A stretch of DNA of 64,000 bases from Rhodanobacter sp. DHB23 (GTDB lineage Bacteria > Pseudomonadota > Gammaproteobacteria > Xanthomonadales > Rhodanobacteraceae), in contig NZ_JACYXK010000024.1 in the NCBI RefSeq assembly GCF_014842975.1, forward strand, positions 2,554 to 66,553, given 5' to 3'. Made by a program: the position numbers and the translations under genes. Positions within the stretch are counted from its first letter, which is position 1. Each line of letters opens with the position of its first letter. Positions 17,501-25,512 of this stretch are shown here, piece by piece. A model generated the notes under the pieces. That model saw only the letters and a program-made list of their open reading frames with translations, did no database searches and was not told the origin of the DNA.

Positions 17501-18696
17501 CAGCCAAGGCGCCACGCCGGCGCTTTGATCGCAACACCAAGAAAATGCTTCGCAACATCGACATACAGGCGCAGGCGAGACTGAAGGCGGCGCGTCGAGG
17601 GCGGAGCATGGTAAACCCCATCCGCCATATGAAGGTGGCGGCAGCCAGTGCGGGCGCGGAGCGAAGCAAGGCCAAGGTCAGGGGTATGCAGGTAGTCGCG
17701 CATGCCAGGTGGGAGGCTGCGGACACCGGCCGGAAACTGAACTGGCAAGACCCCAAGGCGCAGAAGATCCTTGTGCGATCGGCCGACGGGCGCACGGCAC
17801 GTAGTTCAGACGGTGGTCGTACTTTCACTGAGGAACGCGGTATCAAGGGCTTGATCGACCGGCACCAGGCTGCCGCAACCGCTCGTCGGGAGGCTGTTCT
17901 TGAACAAGGGCGTCGTGAACACCGCATGCGGGGTGGCGGCGAGACGGCCAACAGTCAGGATCTGGCGCGGCGCGCACTAGAGACCCACCAGGCCGACCAA
18001 CAGAAGCTAATTCCGCCGCAGCGCGACTGGGATGCGATGGCAGCCAAACATGGAGTCGAGTACGACCGACATGGCCACCGGTATGCCCACGACGGTAAGG
18101 GTGGGCTGCACAGCGAGGCGCTGACAAAGCGCAGCCACGCGATGAGCGAAACACAGCGCGGCCGTGAGGTGCGCAGTCAAACCGACGGGCGCACGGCTGG
18201 CGCGGTGCGGGGGATGTTGGCAAGGCGTGCCGTGGAAAAGACCATCAAAGGCGAGCGAGAGGCGGAAATTCAACGCCTTGAAAGGCTCGCGGGCGATGGA
18301 GCGGAACCTAAGACGACGAAGGCTGGGTCTGGATCGAGGCTTGAAGAAAGCCCGCAAACGGCGCCGCGGCGCGGGGCGGAACCTAAGACGACGAAGGCTG
18401 GGTCTGGATCGAGGTTTGAAGTAAGCCCGCAAACGGCGCCACGGCGCGGGGCGGAACCTAAGACGACGAAAGCTGGGTCTGGATCGAGGTTTGAAGAAGG
18501 CCCTCAAGCGGCGCCACAGCGCGGGGCGGAACCTAAGACGACGAAAGTTGGGTCTGGATCGAGACTTGAAGAAGGCCCGCAAGCGGCGCCACAGCGCGGA
18601 GCGGAACCTAAGACGACGAAGGTCGATGCTGGCAAGAGTCAGACGCCAACGGACGACGGGCACCGATCCAGGCGAGACAAAGGGCTCAAGTGGTGA
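14596..18696 (+). CDS. MobF-family (TrwC/TraI-like) conjugative relaxase-helicase
   Basis: 1366 residues; GAGGAG 9-11 nt upstream of ATG 14596. The relaxase domain (about 1-300) has paired tyrosines FNYYSERDDYY (16/17 and 23/24) and the three-His metal site in HSTSRNLDPQLHSH (143, 154, 156), the TrwC spacing. A RecD-like SF1 helicase follows: Walker A in QGFAGTAKTT (about 465), Walker B in WIVDEAGMVS (about 532) and a late TYVALSRARERA motif (about 855). The protein would nick oriT, become covalently linked to the 5' end and unwind the transferred strand. The C-terminal 500 residues are basic and poorly conserved, ending in five 25-residue repeats. It acts with the RHH protein and the coupling protein at 23118. 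Confidence 0.95.
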   Translation: MLGLKKIKSAALAFNYYSERDDYYLSDQSAAAWYGRGAADLGLRGDIDPTEFRDVLAGSFGATAVKNPQRHTPGWDVTFSAPKSVSIAALVNKDERLTAAHDMAVRAALDHIEAHVIITRQRDATSGYAYRNTGNLVAGVVRHSTSRNLDPQLHSHAVIANATRDPVTGRWASIDSRQGLYACQIEAGNVYMNTLADGARRAGYEINWKVNDKGAVCFDLLGIPDDLHYDLSSRRNEVDDGLAKRNLSRKTASAAAREAVTLDTRSPKEHVPPALLHQRWEAQAAQAGYVLGQRPADRILAGESELAIAAEDAAVRDAITHLSERETRFTARQIMAEARKFSQGRADEVTLGEAVQRAHERGDLVTRETMQDVPGGRRANVAGFTTRQGEETERQMLAAAQAIAASGKGQARIGENQYGDNSAAIIDAAIECQEALTGHRFSAEQRAAVRGILSSESGLHVIQGFAGTAKTTTVLATIAEKAREAGWRVQALAPTNSAAKTLGDAIGAEAQTVAAANHSRDRPGQRRQPEVWIVDEAGMVSAGDKRDLLRRAQESGARVILVGDDHQIGSVGAGAAFEQIKAAHADATHELTDIKRQRNEHLREAVYDALSGKVSDALDKVDVREHATAGAAAEAVADDYMRETAAGRDTLVVTLSRADRDEVNKAIQQRRVDVDQVHDVQWVSTLRDRQMTETERADAAHYRAGDVVEAGRDFRGGPKRGELAEVTRIEDGRVTALCADGREWIFDPAKSNKLQVSERVQTRIGTGDRIVAKGTIRTEDGERIKNGSDLIVDCVREDGRIEATDTTGRRHAIDSRQGAKIDLAYAQTANQAQGRTVDVVIANMRSGQRKLADRQRTYVALSRARERAIVHTDDRKKLAAQIESQTGRKEMALPEHGRSEEGHNLGRRSASVTPDAERRPAREARSQPVSQKERGEQVRGGNWKRIASTAGHAIGQGAERLGNQIRDYSAKAPRRRFDRNTKKMLRNIDIQAQARLKAARRGRSMVNPIRHMKVAAASAGAERSKAKVRGMQVVAHARWEAADTGRKLNWQDPKAQKILVRSADGRTARSSDGGRTFTEERGIKGLIDRHQAAATARREAVLEQGRREHRMRGGGETANSQDLARRALETHQADQQKLIPPQRDWDAMAAKHGVEYDRHGHRYAHDGKGGLHSEALTKRSHAMSETQRGREVRSQTDGRTAGAVRGMLARRAVEKTIKGEREAEIQRLERLAGDGAEPKTTKAGSGSRLEESPQTAPRRGAEPKTTKAGSGSRFEVSPQTAPRRGAEPKTTKAGSGSRFEEGPQAAPQRGAEPKTTKVGSGSRLEEGPQAAPQRGAEPKTTKVDAGKSQTPTDDGHRSRRDKGLKW
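18301..18639 (+). repeat. 75-bp tandem repeats in the relaxase C terminus
   Basis: Five units start at 18301, 18376, 18451, 18526 and 18601, exactly 75 bp apart; the last is partial. Each encodes a 25-residue unit beginning AEPKTTKAGSGSR and ending with a Pro-rich TAPRRG or AAPQRG. They are nearly identical at DNA level, so the array is young or homogenised. Confidence 0.9.
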
Positions 18697-19028
18697 ATTC
18701 CGAGCTTGGGTGGCTTCCATCCTCGCCGTCACAGGTGGCGGAAAAGCCGTGGGTTGTGGAGCGACGCACCTGCGGACACGCCTTTTGCCGTGAACACCGC
18801 AGACCATCAGACAGCCCGCTCCGCGGACTGCACTGCACCCAGAGCATCACCCTCACTCCTTTCCTGCCAAACTCGCTTTCTGCAGACCTCATAAAAGCGA
18901 AGAGCGCCCTTGGGGCGCTCTTCTTAGAGGGCACCCGGGGTGCGTCACGGCGAACCGCGCTGCCCACCTGATCCGGGTGTTGCACCAGCGATAATATAGC
19001 GTCTCGTGACCTCTTGCAAGGCAACGGA
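18697..19028. terminator. Gap after the relaxase with a terminator-like hairpin
   Basis: A perfect 11-bp stem (GAAGAGCGCCC/GGGCGCTCTTC, 18899-18923) with a TTG loop lies in this 332-bp gap and is followed by only a short T-poor tail. It probably ends the relaxase transcript and separates it from the defence block. An open frame beginning with GTG at 18690 runs to 18971, but I see no domain or ribosome-binding site for it. ATAATATAG at about 18991 could be a -10 region for the Abi gene. Confidence 0.5.
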
Positions 19029-19844
19029 ATGAATGACGGCTCCATTGTATGGCTCCTTTCGCCTGAGCGGCTAACGCCTTTCCTGACCATCACCGGAACG
19101 GAACAGGACGCGATTGAGCTGCATAACCAGTCGCTACGACTGAACGCTGCGATCATGCCGGTTATCGCTCTTATTGAAATCGGCCTCCGCAATGCCATCA
19201 GCGAGCAGCTCCGCGCGAAACTAGGGGTTCCAAACTGGCTCACCGCCCCGCCGCGCACGCACTTGGTCTGGCATGGCAAGGAGGTGGACAGCATCAAGAA
19301 GGCCATTGTCCATGCCCAGCGAGCTGCCTACGCCAAGCTCACGAACGCCGAGAAAAAGGCGCTCGACACCTTGGCCTACCCAAACGGTGTACCCGCCGGA
19401 CTACCACGTGCTCGCCGAGTTCGTGCTCGTCAGGCGCAAATCCAAGTCAGCGTTGGCCAGACCATTGCGCAGTTGACGTTGTCCTTCTGGAAAGGCCTGT
19501 TCTCGGTCGACTACGAAGCTGCACTGTGGAAGCCAGTCCTGCGCCGACTGTTCCCGAACAAAGCCATTGAGCGCGTGGATGTCGCCAGACATCTGGAAGT
19601 GATCTATGAAGCACGCAATCGCATTGCTCACCACGAAGCCGTGATCGATGGCCGCCTCGATTCCTTGCTGGATTCTCTTGATTACATCACGCAAAACTTC
19701 GGCGCTAAGCAGCCCGGCACCGATGCCATCATGATTCGGATGACCGCGCCGTTCCGAGCTGTGCTTGATGCTGAAGCAAGAGCCACGAAAGAGTGGATTG
19801 GCCGCTATTCGCTCGCGCCGGCGGAACTACCACCGCAGAGCTAA
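19029..19844 (+). CDS. Abi-family (Abi_2-like) HEPN abortive-infection protein
   Basis: 271 residues from ATG 19029 (AAGG 7-8 nt upstream; an in-frame TTG lies 15 nt before). Helical protein with the Abi_2 hallmark PVIALIEIGLRNAISEQL at about 42-60, and near the C terminus EARNRIAHHEAVID at about 198-211. The latter supplies the R-x4-H HEPN ribonuclease motif (Arg-Asn-Arg-Ile-Ala-His). Family knowledge: AbiD/AbiF-like HEPN proteins stop phage growth, probably by cleaving RNA after infection is sensed. It lies just before an OLD/UvrD pair, so it is part of a defence block carried by the element. Confidence 0.8.
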   Translation: MNDGSIVWLLSPERLTPFLTITGTEQDAIELHNQSLRLNAAIMPVIALIEIGLRNAISEQLRAKLGVPNWLTAPPRTHLVWHGKEVDSIKKAIVHAQRAAYAKLTNAEKKALDTLAYPNGVPAGLPRARRVRARQAQIQVSVGQTIAQLTLSFWKGLFSVDYEAALWKPVLRRLFPNKAIERVDVARHLEVIYEARNRIAHHEAVIDGRLDSLLDSLDYITQNFGAKQPGTDAIMIRMTAPFRAVLDAEARATKEWIGRYSLAPAELPPQS

Positions 19845-19865
19845 AATTGAGGCCCGCGCTGATCT

Positions 19866-19955
19866 CTAGGCAAGCCACTTGGCCAGCTCGGCCGCATCGG
19901 GGTGGTAGTAGCGGAGCAGCATGCGCGTATCGCGATGGCCAGTGATCGGCGAGTG
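19866..19955 (-). pseudogene. C-terminal remnant of a second tyrosine integrase
   Basis: On the minus strand the frame encodes ITGHRDTRMLLRYYHPDAAE and then LAKWLA with a stop (19868-19866): the last ~30 residues of a tyrosine recombinase, including box II His and the catalytic Tyr. Upstream the frame meets a stop at 19961 and homology ends. It differs from the resident integrase (VGHTSPAMLLRYYHPDPEDF), so it is the scar of another element rather than a duplication of this one. Confidence 0.8.
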
Positions 19956-20049
19956 CGCTTACGCTGCGCACAAATTATGTGGAGGGTGGTCATTAGGCAG
20001 GCCTGATGCAAGGCCGTTAATTAAGGATTGCTGCAACAGGGGGGGAGTC

Positions 20050-21654
20050 ATGATTCGGAAGGTTGTAGTACGGAATTATCGCAAGTTTCGGAATCTCACG
20101 GTCGATCTCACGCCAGGAACCAACATCCTCGTTGGTGGAAACGACAGCGGGAAGTCCACCCTAATCGAGGCGATCAATCTGGCGCTCACCGGGCGGGTCA
20201 ATGGCCGGGCATTCGCTCAAGAGTTGTCGCCGTATTACGTCAATCAGGCGGCCACGACGGAATACATCGACGACCTCAAGGCCAGCCGCACGGCTGTGCC
20301 GCCGGAGATCCTGATCGAGGTGTACTTGGAGGATGGCGGTGACGCGAATCTTTTGCAGGGCACCAACAACACGCTGAACGAGGACACTTGCGGGGTCCGC
20401 ATCTGGGCACGCTTCGATGTTGCCCGGTTTGACAAGGAATACAAGGCATTTGTCGCCCAGCCGAACGATGTCACGCTGGTTCCCACCGAGTATTACAAGG
20501 TGGAGTGGCTGGGCTTTTCTGGTAGTGGAGTGACCGCGCGGAGCATTCCGGCCACCGCATCGATGGTTGATCCCTCGGCTGTCCGCCTTCAGGCGGGTGT
20601 GGATTACCACCTGCAGCAGATCATTCAGACGCACTTGGCACCGAATGAGCGTGTCGAGTTGGCACGACAATATCGGAGCCTCCGGCAGGCGTTTGGAGAG
20701 CAGCCATCAGTCAAGGACATCAACGACAAACTGAAGACAAGTGGGCAATCGCTCACCACACGTGCCCTGAGCCTAGCCATCGATATTTCTCAGCGAACCA
20801 CGTGGGAGAACACCGTGACGGCGCACCTCGACGATGTGCCGCTCATGTTTGCGAGCAAAGGTGAACAAAGTGCACTGAAGACAGTGCTGGCTGTGGGCCG
20901 CAAGGCCGACGGGGCGCACGTTGTGCTCATCGAGGAGCCGGAGGCGCACTTGTCGTTCGATCACCTGCACATGTTGCTGGAGCGCATCGAGCAGCAATGC
21001 GAAGGCAAACAAATTGTCGTTGCCACGCACAGCAATTTTGTCCTCAACAAACTGGGTCTGGAAAACCTGATCCTACTGGGTGAGAACGACTCCGCTGTTC
21101 GGCTCTCCCAGGTTCCAGATGAAACGGTGCGATTTTTCAAGAAATTGGCCGGATACGACACCTTGCGCTTGGTGCTCGCCAAGGCGGTCATTTTGGTGGA
21201 AGGGCCGTCGGATGAGTTGGTGGTGCAGCGTGGCTACATCGACTCCAAAGGGCATCTCCCTATACGTGACGGAATCGATGTGATCAGCGTGGGACTGTCC
21301 CATAAGCGCTTCCTCGACTTGGCCGTTCCGCTGAAACGGCGCGTGTGGGTTGTCACTGACAATGATGGGAAATCGAAGGGCGAGATCGAGGCTCGCTTTT
21401 CGGCCTATAGCGGCAATGCCTTTGTCTCTATCCACACGGGGAGTGATCCCAACCTGAAAACTTTGGAACCGTGCATCGTGGCGACCAACGATCTTGAGGT
21501 TCTCAACACAGTCCTGGGAGCCAAGCACGAGTCCAAGGACGCCGTTCGCGACTGGATGCTGGAGCACAAGACCGAGGCGGCTTTAGCGATCTTCGAGTCA
21601 GCAACGAAGATCACCATGCCGGAGTACATCGCCAATGTCTTCAAGCCCGCGTAA
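20050..21654 (+). CDS. gajA: OLD-family ATPase-TOPRIM endonuclease, Gabija GajA-like
   Basis: 534 residues from ATG 20050 (GGGGGAG just upstream). The N-terminal ABC-type ATPase begins MIRKVVVRNYRKFRNL with Walker A GGNDSGKS (29-36); Walker B is VVLIEEPEAHLS (about 290), followed by a switch His in IVVATHSN. The C-terminal TOPRIM domain has the catalytic Glu in LVEGPSDE (about 383), VVTDNDG (about 434) and a late LEPCI segment typical of class 2 OLD nucleases. The downstream UvrD-like gene overlaps by 20 nt. This pair is the Gabija layout: GajA nicks DNA and is controlled by nucleotides; GajB is a helicase-like partner. It is slightly shorter than described GajA (about 578 residues). Confidence 0.8.
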   Translation: MIRKVVVRNYRKFRNLTVDLTPGTNILVGGNDSGKSTLIEAINLALTGRVNGRAFAQELSPYYVNQAATTEYIDDLKASRTAVPPEILIEVYLEDGGDANLLQGTNNTLNEDTCGVRIWARFDVARFDKEYKAFVAQPNDVTLVPTEYYKVEWLGFSGSGVTARSIPATASMVDPSAVRLQAGVDYHLQQIIQTHLAPNERVELARQYRSLRQAFGEQPSVKDINDKLKTSGQSLTTRALSLAIDISQRTTWENTVTAHLDDVPLMFASKGEQSALKTVLAVGRKADGAHVVLIEEPEAHLSFDHLHMLLERIEQQCEGKQIVVATHSNFVLNKLGLENLILLGENDSAVRLSQVPDETVRFFKKLAGYDTLRLVLAKAVILVEGPSDELVVQRGYIDSKGHLPIRDGIDVISVGLSHKRFLDLAVPLKRRVWVVTDNDGKSKGEIEARFSAYSGNAFVSIHTGSDPNLKTLEPCIVATNDLEVLNTVLGAKHESKDAVRDWMLEHKTEAALAIFESATKITMPEYIANVFKPA

Positions 21655-22717
21655 CTGCGCCATCCTCGCGGCCGCAGGATCCCGCAAAACAGAGCACATC
21701 GTCGAGGCGGCGTTGGCTGTGACGAACGGCCGTGTCCTGATCACCACCTACACGAATGAAAACCAAAGCCAAATCGTCCGGCGCATCCAGCAGAAGGTTG
21801 GGACGATCCCCGCGCACATTATGGTCGTGGGGTGGTTCTCGTTCCTCATCGCTCATTGCATCAAACCGTATCAACGCGCGCGATTCGGGGACACGTTCCT
21901 AGTTCAGGGACTGAACTTCAAGGGGAAGCACCACAAATACGCCAGAAAATCGGATCGGCATTACTTCTTGGACAGTAACAGTGACCTGTTTAAGGACGGA
22001 GTCTCGGACCTTGCGGTGGTACTGAATGAAGCCACCGACGGAGCGGTGATTCGACGGCTCGAAAAGATCTACACCCATATCTTTGTCGACGAAGTCCAGG
22101 ACATGGCGGGGTACGACCTCGATATGTTGGATCTGCTAATGAAGTCCCAGATCGCAGTAACGATGGTGGGCGACCCTCGTCAGCACACCTTTTCCACCAA
22201 CGACTCCCAAAAGGGGAAAAAGCATCAGGGGACTGGGTTGCTGGGTTGGTTCAAGGCGCGTGCATCCGTGTGCGTGCTGCACGAGCGCACGGTCAGTTAC
22301 CGCTGCAACCAGGTGATCTGCGACTTCGCAGATGCGCTCTATCCGGACATGCCAAAAACAAAGTCCTCTGACGTCGAAGTCACAGAGCATGATGGAATTT
22401 TCTATGTGCCCGAGAGCCGGGTGTCCGAATACCTGGGACGGTTCGAACGGGTGACACTCCTGCGCCACGACAAGCGCGCCAAGACTCTTGGGCTGGCTGC
22501 GATGAACTTTGGTGTCGCCAAAGGCAGCACTTTCGATCGGGTCCTTATTTTCCCAACCGAACCCATGCTCGCCTACCTCAAAGATCGGGATCCCACGAAA
22601 CTGAAGGCCCCGGAAAAATTCTATGTGGCCGTGACCCGTGCCCGGTTCAGCGTGGCATTTGTCATCAAAAAGCCCTCGGTCCTGGGATTGCCTCAGGACG
22701 CCGATCTTGGATGGTGA
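21635..22717 (+). CDS. gajB: UvrD/PcrA-like helicase, Gabija GajB-like
   Basis: 360 residues; the start lies 20 nt inside gajA. SF1 motifs: P-loop AAAGSRKTE (12-20), DEVQD (about 150), a motif III-like MVGDPRQHTF (about 184), a motif IV-like region RTVSYRCNQ and motif VI FYVAVTRAR (about 328). The P-loop has Arg where the usual GSGKT has Gly, while the essential Lys-Thr are kept. The protein is shorter than described GajB (about 494 residues) and lacks obvious 1B/2B insertions, so strand unwinding may be weak or lost. Together with gajA it would form the defence complex. A class 2 OLD/UvrD system other than canonical Gabija is the alternative. Confidence 0.75.
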   Translation: MSSSPRNCAILAAAGSRKTEHIVEAALAVTNGRVLITTYTNENQSQIVRRIQQKVGTIPAHIMVVGWFSFLIAHCIKPYQRARFGDTFLVQGLNFKGKHHKYARKSDRHYFLDSNSDLFKDGVSDLAVVLNEATDGAVIRRLEKIYTHIFVDEVQDMAGYDLDMLDLLMKSQIAVTMVGDPRQHTFSTNDSQKGKKHQGTGLLGWFKARASVCVLHERTVSYRCNQVICDFADALYPDMPKTKSSDVEVTEHDGIFYVPESRVSEYLGRFERVTLLRHDKRAKTLGLAAMNFGVAKGSTFDRVLIFPTEPMLAYLKDRDPTKLKAPEKFYVAVTRARFSVAFVIKKPSVLGLPQDADLGW

Positions 22718-22777
22718 TAGGAAGATAAGAGCGAAAGGCTGAAGGGGTACTCGAGTTGGTGTGAGCGGGAGGTTGTA

Positions 22778-22800
22778 CGCGAAAACTCCTAACTGGTAGG
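22778..22800 (+). promoter_or_regulatory. Element leader motif, copy 3
   Basis: CGCGAAAACTCCTAAC followed by TGGTAGG. GAAAAC starts 57 nt before the GTG at 22838. CTCCT is complementary to AGGAG in that gene's ribosome-binding site. Confidence 0.6.
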
Positions 22801-22837
22801 CGGGGCGTTTCGCTCTGCAGCCACAGGAGCAACGAGG

Positions 22838-23116
22838 GTGTCCGAAGAACCTCACCACTACGAATACACGGATCACGGCATCCCAACGTCGGCTGAAGAG
22901 CACGCGTGGTTGAGCCGTTTCGAGGTGCCGGGTGTATTCCCGGCGTCGATGGATGAAGACGCACGCGAAACTTTCGTGCTGTGGGCATTGATCCAGCACA
23001 AGCGCCGCCGATGGCGTAAATGCGCACGCTGGCTACGACCTTCACTGCTGCTGCGGATGCAGGTCGCGCTGCGGTTGATGCTGATTGCCCTTCGGCCGAA
23101 AGGCGAGGAGGTCTGA
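22838..23116 (+). CDS. Small basic protein upstream of the coupling protein
   Basis: 92 residues from GTG 22838, with AGGAG about 10 nt upstream. The acidic, His/Tyr-rich N terminus (SEEPHHYEYTDHG) is followed by a strongly basic amphipathic half (HKRRRWRKCARWLRPSLLLR) that may contact membrane or DNA. It ends 1 nt before the coupling-protein start, so the two are cotranscribed. No family is recognised. A role in docking DNA or relaxosome to the coupling protein is only suggested by position. Confidence 0.6.
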   Translation: MSEEPHHYEYTDHGIPTSAEEHAWLSRFEVPGVFPASMDEDARETFVLWALIQHKRRRWRKCARWLRPSLLLRMQVALRLMLIALRPKGEEV

Positions 23117-23117
23117 C

Positions 23118-24884
23118 ATGCAGATCAAGGTTCGCATCGAGGAAATCGCGGCCGGTGCAGTACTTGGTAGCTCGCTTGGGTTGGCTATTGCGACGCCCCT
23201 TGCGGTTGGCATGCCATCGTTGATTCCGACGTTCGCTGCTGGGGCGTGGGGCTTCGTGCAGAGCGCCATCGCATTTTGTCTCACTTGTGGCGGTGCGGCT
23301 CTTGGCGGCTGGCTGGCCAGCACACAGGAGCGCGATTCGCACAATCGTGGAGCGCGCTATTACTCCGATCCAATCGCTGCGGTACGGGCGCTACAGGAGG
23401 GAGAGGTGAAGCAGTTCAGTGCTGGGCAGCAGAGAGGAGGTGTGCGGGGTATCGAAATCGGCGGCGTCCATCTGGCCCGGTCGCGTGAAGTCGGGCATGT
23501 CTATGCCGTGGGTCTGCCGGGTAGCGGCAAGACGGTGGTACTGACGAGCATCATCGATCAGGCCATCGCTCGCGGTGATCGAATCATCCTGCATGACCCG
23601 AAGGGGGACTTCATCGAGCGTTACTACAACGCGAAGAGCACGGTTCTCCTTGGCCCGTGGGATGAACGCGCGGCAGTGTGGGATGCGAGTGCCGACATTG
23701 ACAGCCCGGCACTCGCAGACGAGTTCGGTGCAAGCGTCGCGGGTCGAGGCGAAGGTCAGAACAAAGTCTTCCACGATGGTGCGGGTGTGGTGATCGCCGG
23801 ACTGATCCGCGCGGAACTGCGTCATGGTTCTGTATGGAGCTGGAAGGATCTTGCCAGTTCGCTCAGCGGCGATCCCTTCACGCTGATCCGTCGCGCTGCA
23901 GAGGGTAATGCCCAGATAAAAACGCTCATGCCAAGTGCGTTCATCGACGCAGATGAATTGACGCAGGGCGAAAAGGCTGTGTTGTCGGTCATGGCTACAG
24001 GGACAACGTGGCTACTGAACTATGCAGCGCTGGACGCTGCTGACAGCGACAGAGAGCGCTTTAGTCTTCGGCGCTGGCTATTGCGCGAAGCTCATGACAA
24101 CGTGCAAATCGTTGTGCTGAACAGTCATACGGTCTACCAGACGGCCTGCGAAAGCATCTTTGGCGCAATGCTCGCCAGCGTGGCTGCGATCGCATCGAGC
24201 CCGCTCTTGCCGGAAATCAGTGCTGACTCAGCTGGCGGGTATTGGAGCGTGCTCGATGAGTTTCCGCAACTTGGAGCTACAGCACTCGCGAAGATCCAGC
24301 AGATTGCGGAGTTGGGCCGATCGCGTGGCATGCGAATGGTCACGGCATTGCAGGACGAATCCCAGCTGACGGCCAAGGTGGGTGGCGAGAAAGCCGCGCC
24401 CATGCTTGCCATGCAGTCCACTCGGATCTACATGCGAAGCAGCGACAAGACTGCCGAGGCAGTCTGCAAGCGTGTGGGTGAGCGGGAAGTCATGCGGATC
24501 AATTCAACTGCCGAAAGCGGTGCCGTGCAGGGAAAGACAAAGCAGGTGGTGCGCGATCCCGTCATCCACCCAGGTGAGCTGATGGGGTTGCGCGTGCGCC
24601 GACAGGAGCCGCCGGTGGGCGTCGAATTGGTCATGCACATCGAAGACACGCTCGGGAAGTTGGTGCAGCCATTCCCTGAAGCGCGGAGTGCCGGTGCCGA
24701 ACGGCTTATCGAGTCTGCAACCTGGCGGAATGGTTCTTTGCCTAGGGCCGCGCCTGCGCTCGTGCAGCCGGCATCGGAGGGTTCGGTTGCGGGTCTTCCG
24801 ACTGGGTTCGCTGACGAGGGTGACGAGGCGGAACCTGAGGCCGAGCAAATGAACGCTGACAGCGGCCCTCTCAACTTCCTGTGA
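23118..24884 (+). CDS. Type IV coupling protein (VirD4/TraD/TrwB family)
   Basis: 588 residues from ATG 23118 (GAGG upstream). Two N-terminal TM helices (about 10-35 and 45-70) precede a cytoplasmic RecA-like ATPase: Walker A VGLPGSGKT (about 131), the following RIILHDPKGDF, Walker B YWSVLDEFPQLG (about 374) and GRSRGMRMVTALQDESQL. These are the TrwB/TraD DNA-binding ATPase motifs. It would link the relaxosome to a type IV channel and pump DNA. No channel genes are seen in the element, so it may use one encoded elsewhere. Confidence 0.93.
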   Translation: MQIKVRIEEIAAGAVLGSSLGLAIATPLAVGMPSLIPTFAAGAWGFVQSAIAFCLTCGGAALGGWLASTQERDSHNRGARYYSDPIAAVRALQEGEVKQFSAGQQRGGVRGIEIGGVHLARSREVGHVYAVGLPGSGKTVVLTSIIDQAIARGDRIILHDPKGDFIERYYNAKSTVLLGPWDERAAVWDASADIDSPALADEFGASVAGRGEGQNKVFHDGAGVVIAGLIRAELRHGSVWSWKDLASSLSGDPFTLIRRAAEGNAQIKTLMPSAFIDADELTQGEKAVLSVMATGTTWLLNYAALDAADSDRERFSLRRWLLREAHDNVQIVVLNSHTVYQTACESIFGAMLASVAAIASSPLLPEISADSAGGYWSVLDEFPQLGATALAKIQQIAELGRSRGMRMVTALQDESQLTAKVGGEKAAPMLAMQSTRIYMRSSDKTAEAVCKRVGEREVMRINSTAESGAVQGKTKQVVRDPVIHPGELMGLRVRRQEPPVGVELVMHIEDTLGKLVQPFPEARSAGAERLIESATWRNGSLPRAAPALVQPASEGSVAGLPTGFADEGDEAEPEAEQMNADSGPLNFL

Positions 24885-24899
24885 ACCTGGAGACCGAAC

Positions 24900-25475
24900 A
24901 TGCAGAACGCACTCGAAGGGTTCCTGATCCGGCTGCTTGTTGCGGCACTTTTGTGCTGGCTAGGGTTCCTCTATTTCGGCATTGTGTTACCTACCGGGCC
25001 GGCCATAGGCATCGCGATTTTGCTGGCAACCATGGAGCTGTTTGCGCCGATGCTGGCTGGCCGACAAGGTGCGGCAATCCGCTGGCTATTTCGGGTCGCC
25101 ATGCCGCTTGTAGCGTGGCCAGCTCTCGCGTGGCTGGCATTGGCGTATATCACGAACCATGGTGCCGCTGTGACGGCTTCGGCGGCGGGTGCCAGCCTTG
25201 TCGGCCTTGCGGCCGCTGGCCATGGACAAGGTAATGAACACGCTCGTGCAGGCGTGGCGTTAGTGGCCAGCCTCATTCCATTCATTGCACTGCTTGAAGC
25301 CTTGCGCAGTGGTGACGCCATCGCAGCGTCTGTCGGTTGCATGGCCGTCGCAGCCGGATTCTTTACTGCGAAGGTCGCACTGGTTTGGCCTGACAGGCAT
25401 GAACGACTGATGCTGGGCGCCGCGATGGCTGCGATTGCGGCGGGCGTGGCCACAGCGTTGCCGGTGATGCTCTGA
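24900..25475 (+). CDS. Polytopic membrane protein, unknown function
   Basis: 191 residues with GGAG upstream, 15 nt after the coupling-protein stop, so cotranscribed with it. Five or six hydrophobic helices can be read (for example LLVAALLCWLGFLYFGIVLP, MPLVAWPALAWLALAYI, VALVASLIPFIALLEAL, LMLGAAMAAIAAGVATALP). No catalytic or transport motif stands out. A membrane partner of the coupling protein is a reasonable guess, not a demonstrated one. Confidence 0.65.
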   Translation: MQNALEGFLIRLLVAALLCWLGFLYFGIVLPTGPAIGIAILLATMELFAPMLAGRQGAAIRWLFRVAMPLVAWPALAWLALAYITNHGAAVTASAAGASLVGLAAAGHGQGNEHARAGVALVASLIPFIALLEALRSGDAIAASVGCMAVAAGFFTAKVALVWPDRHERLMLGAAMAAIAAGVATALPVML

Positions 25476-25481
25476 CGTGAT

Positions 25482-25500
25482 CGCGAAAACACCCAATAGG
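25482..25500 (+). promoter_or_regulatory. Element leader motif, copy 4 (divergent)
   Basis: CGCGAAAACACCCAATAGG, just after the stop at 25475. GAAAAC begins 28 nt before the GTG at 25513. It lacks the CTCC core, so it is the weakest member of the set. Confidence 0.45.
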
Positions 25501-25512
25501 TGAGAACTCGTC

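Noticed and set aside
18301..18639. Possible CRISPR-like array
   Set aside because: Units are directly adjacent with no spacers and are in frame within the relaxase.
18690..18971. 93-codon frame beginning with GTG at the relaxase stop
   Set aside because: Crosses the terminator hairpin, has no ribosome-binding site and no domain; kept only as a note in the gap description.
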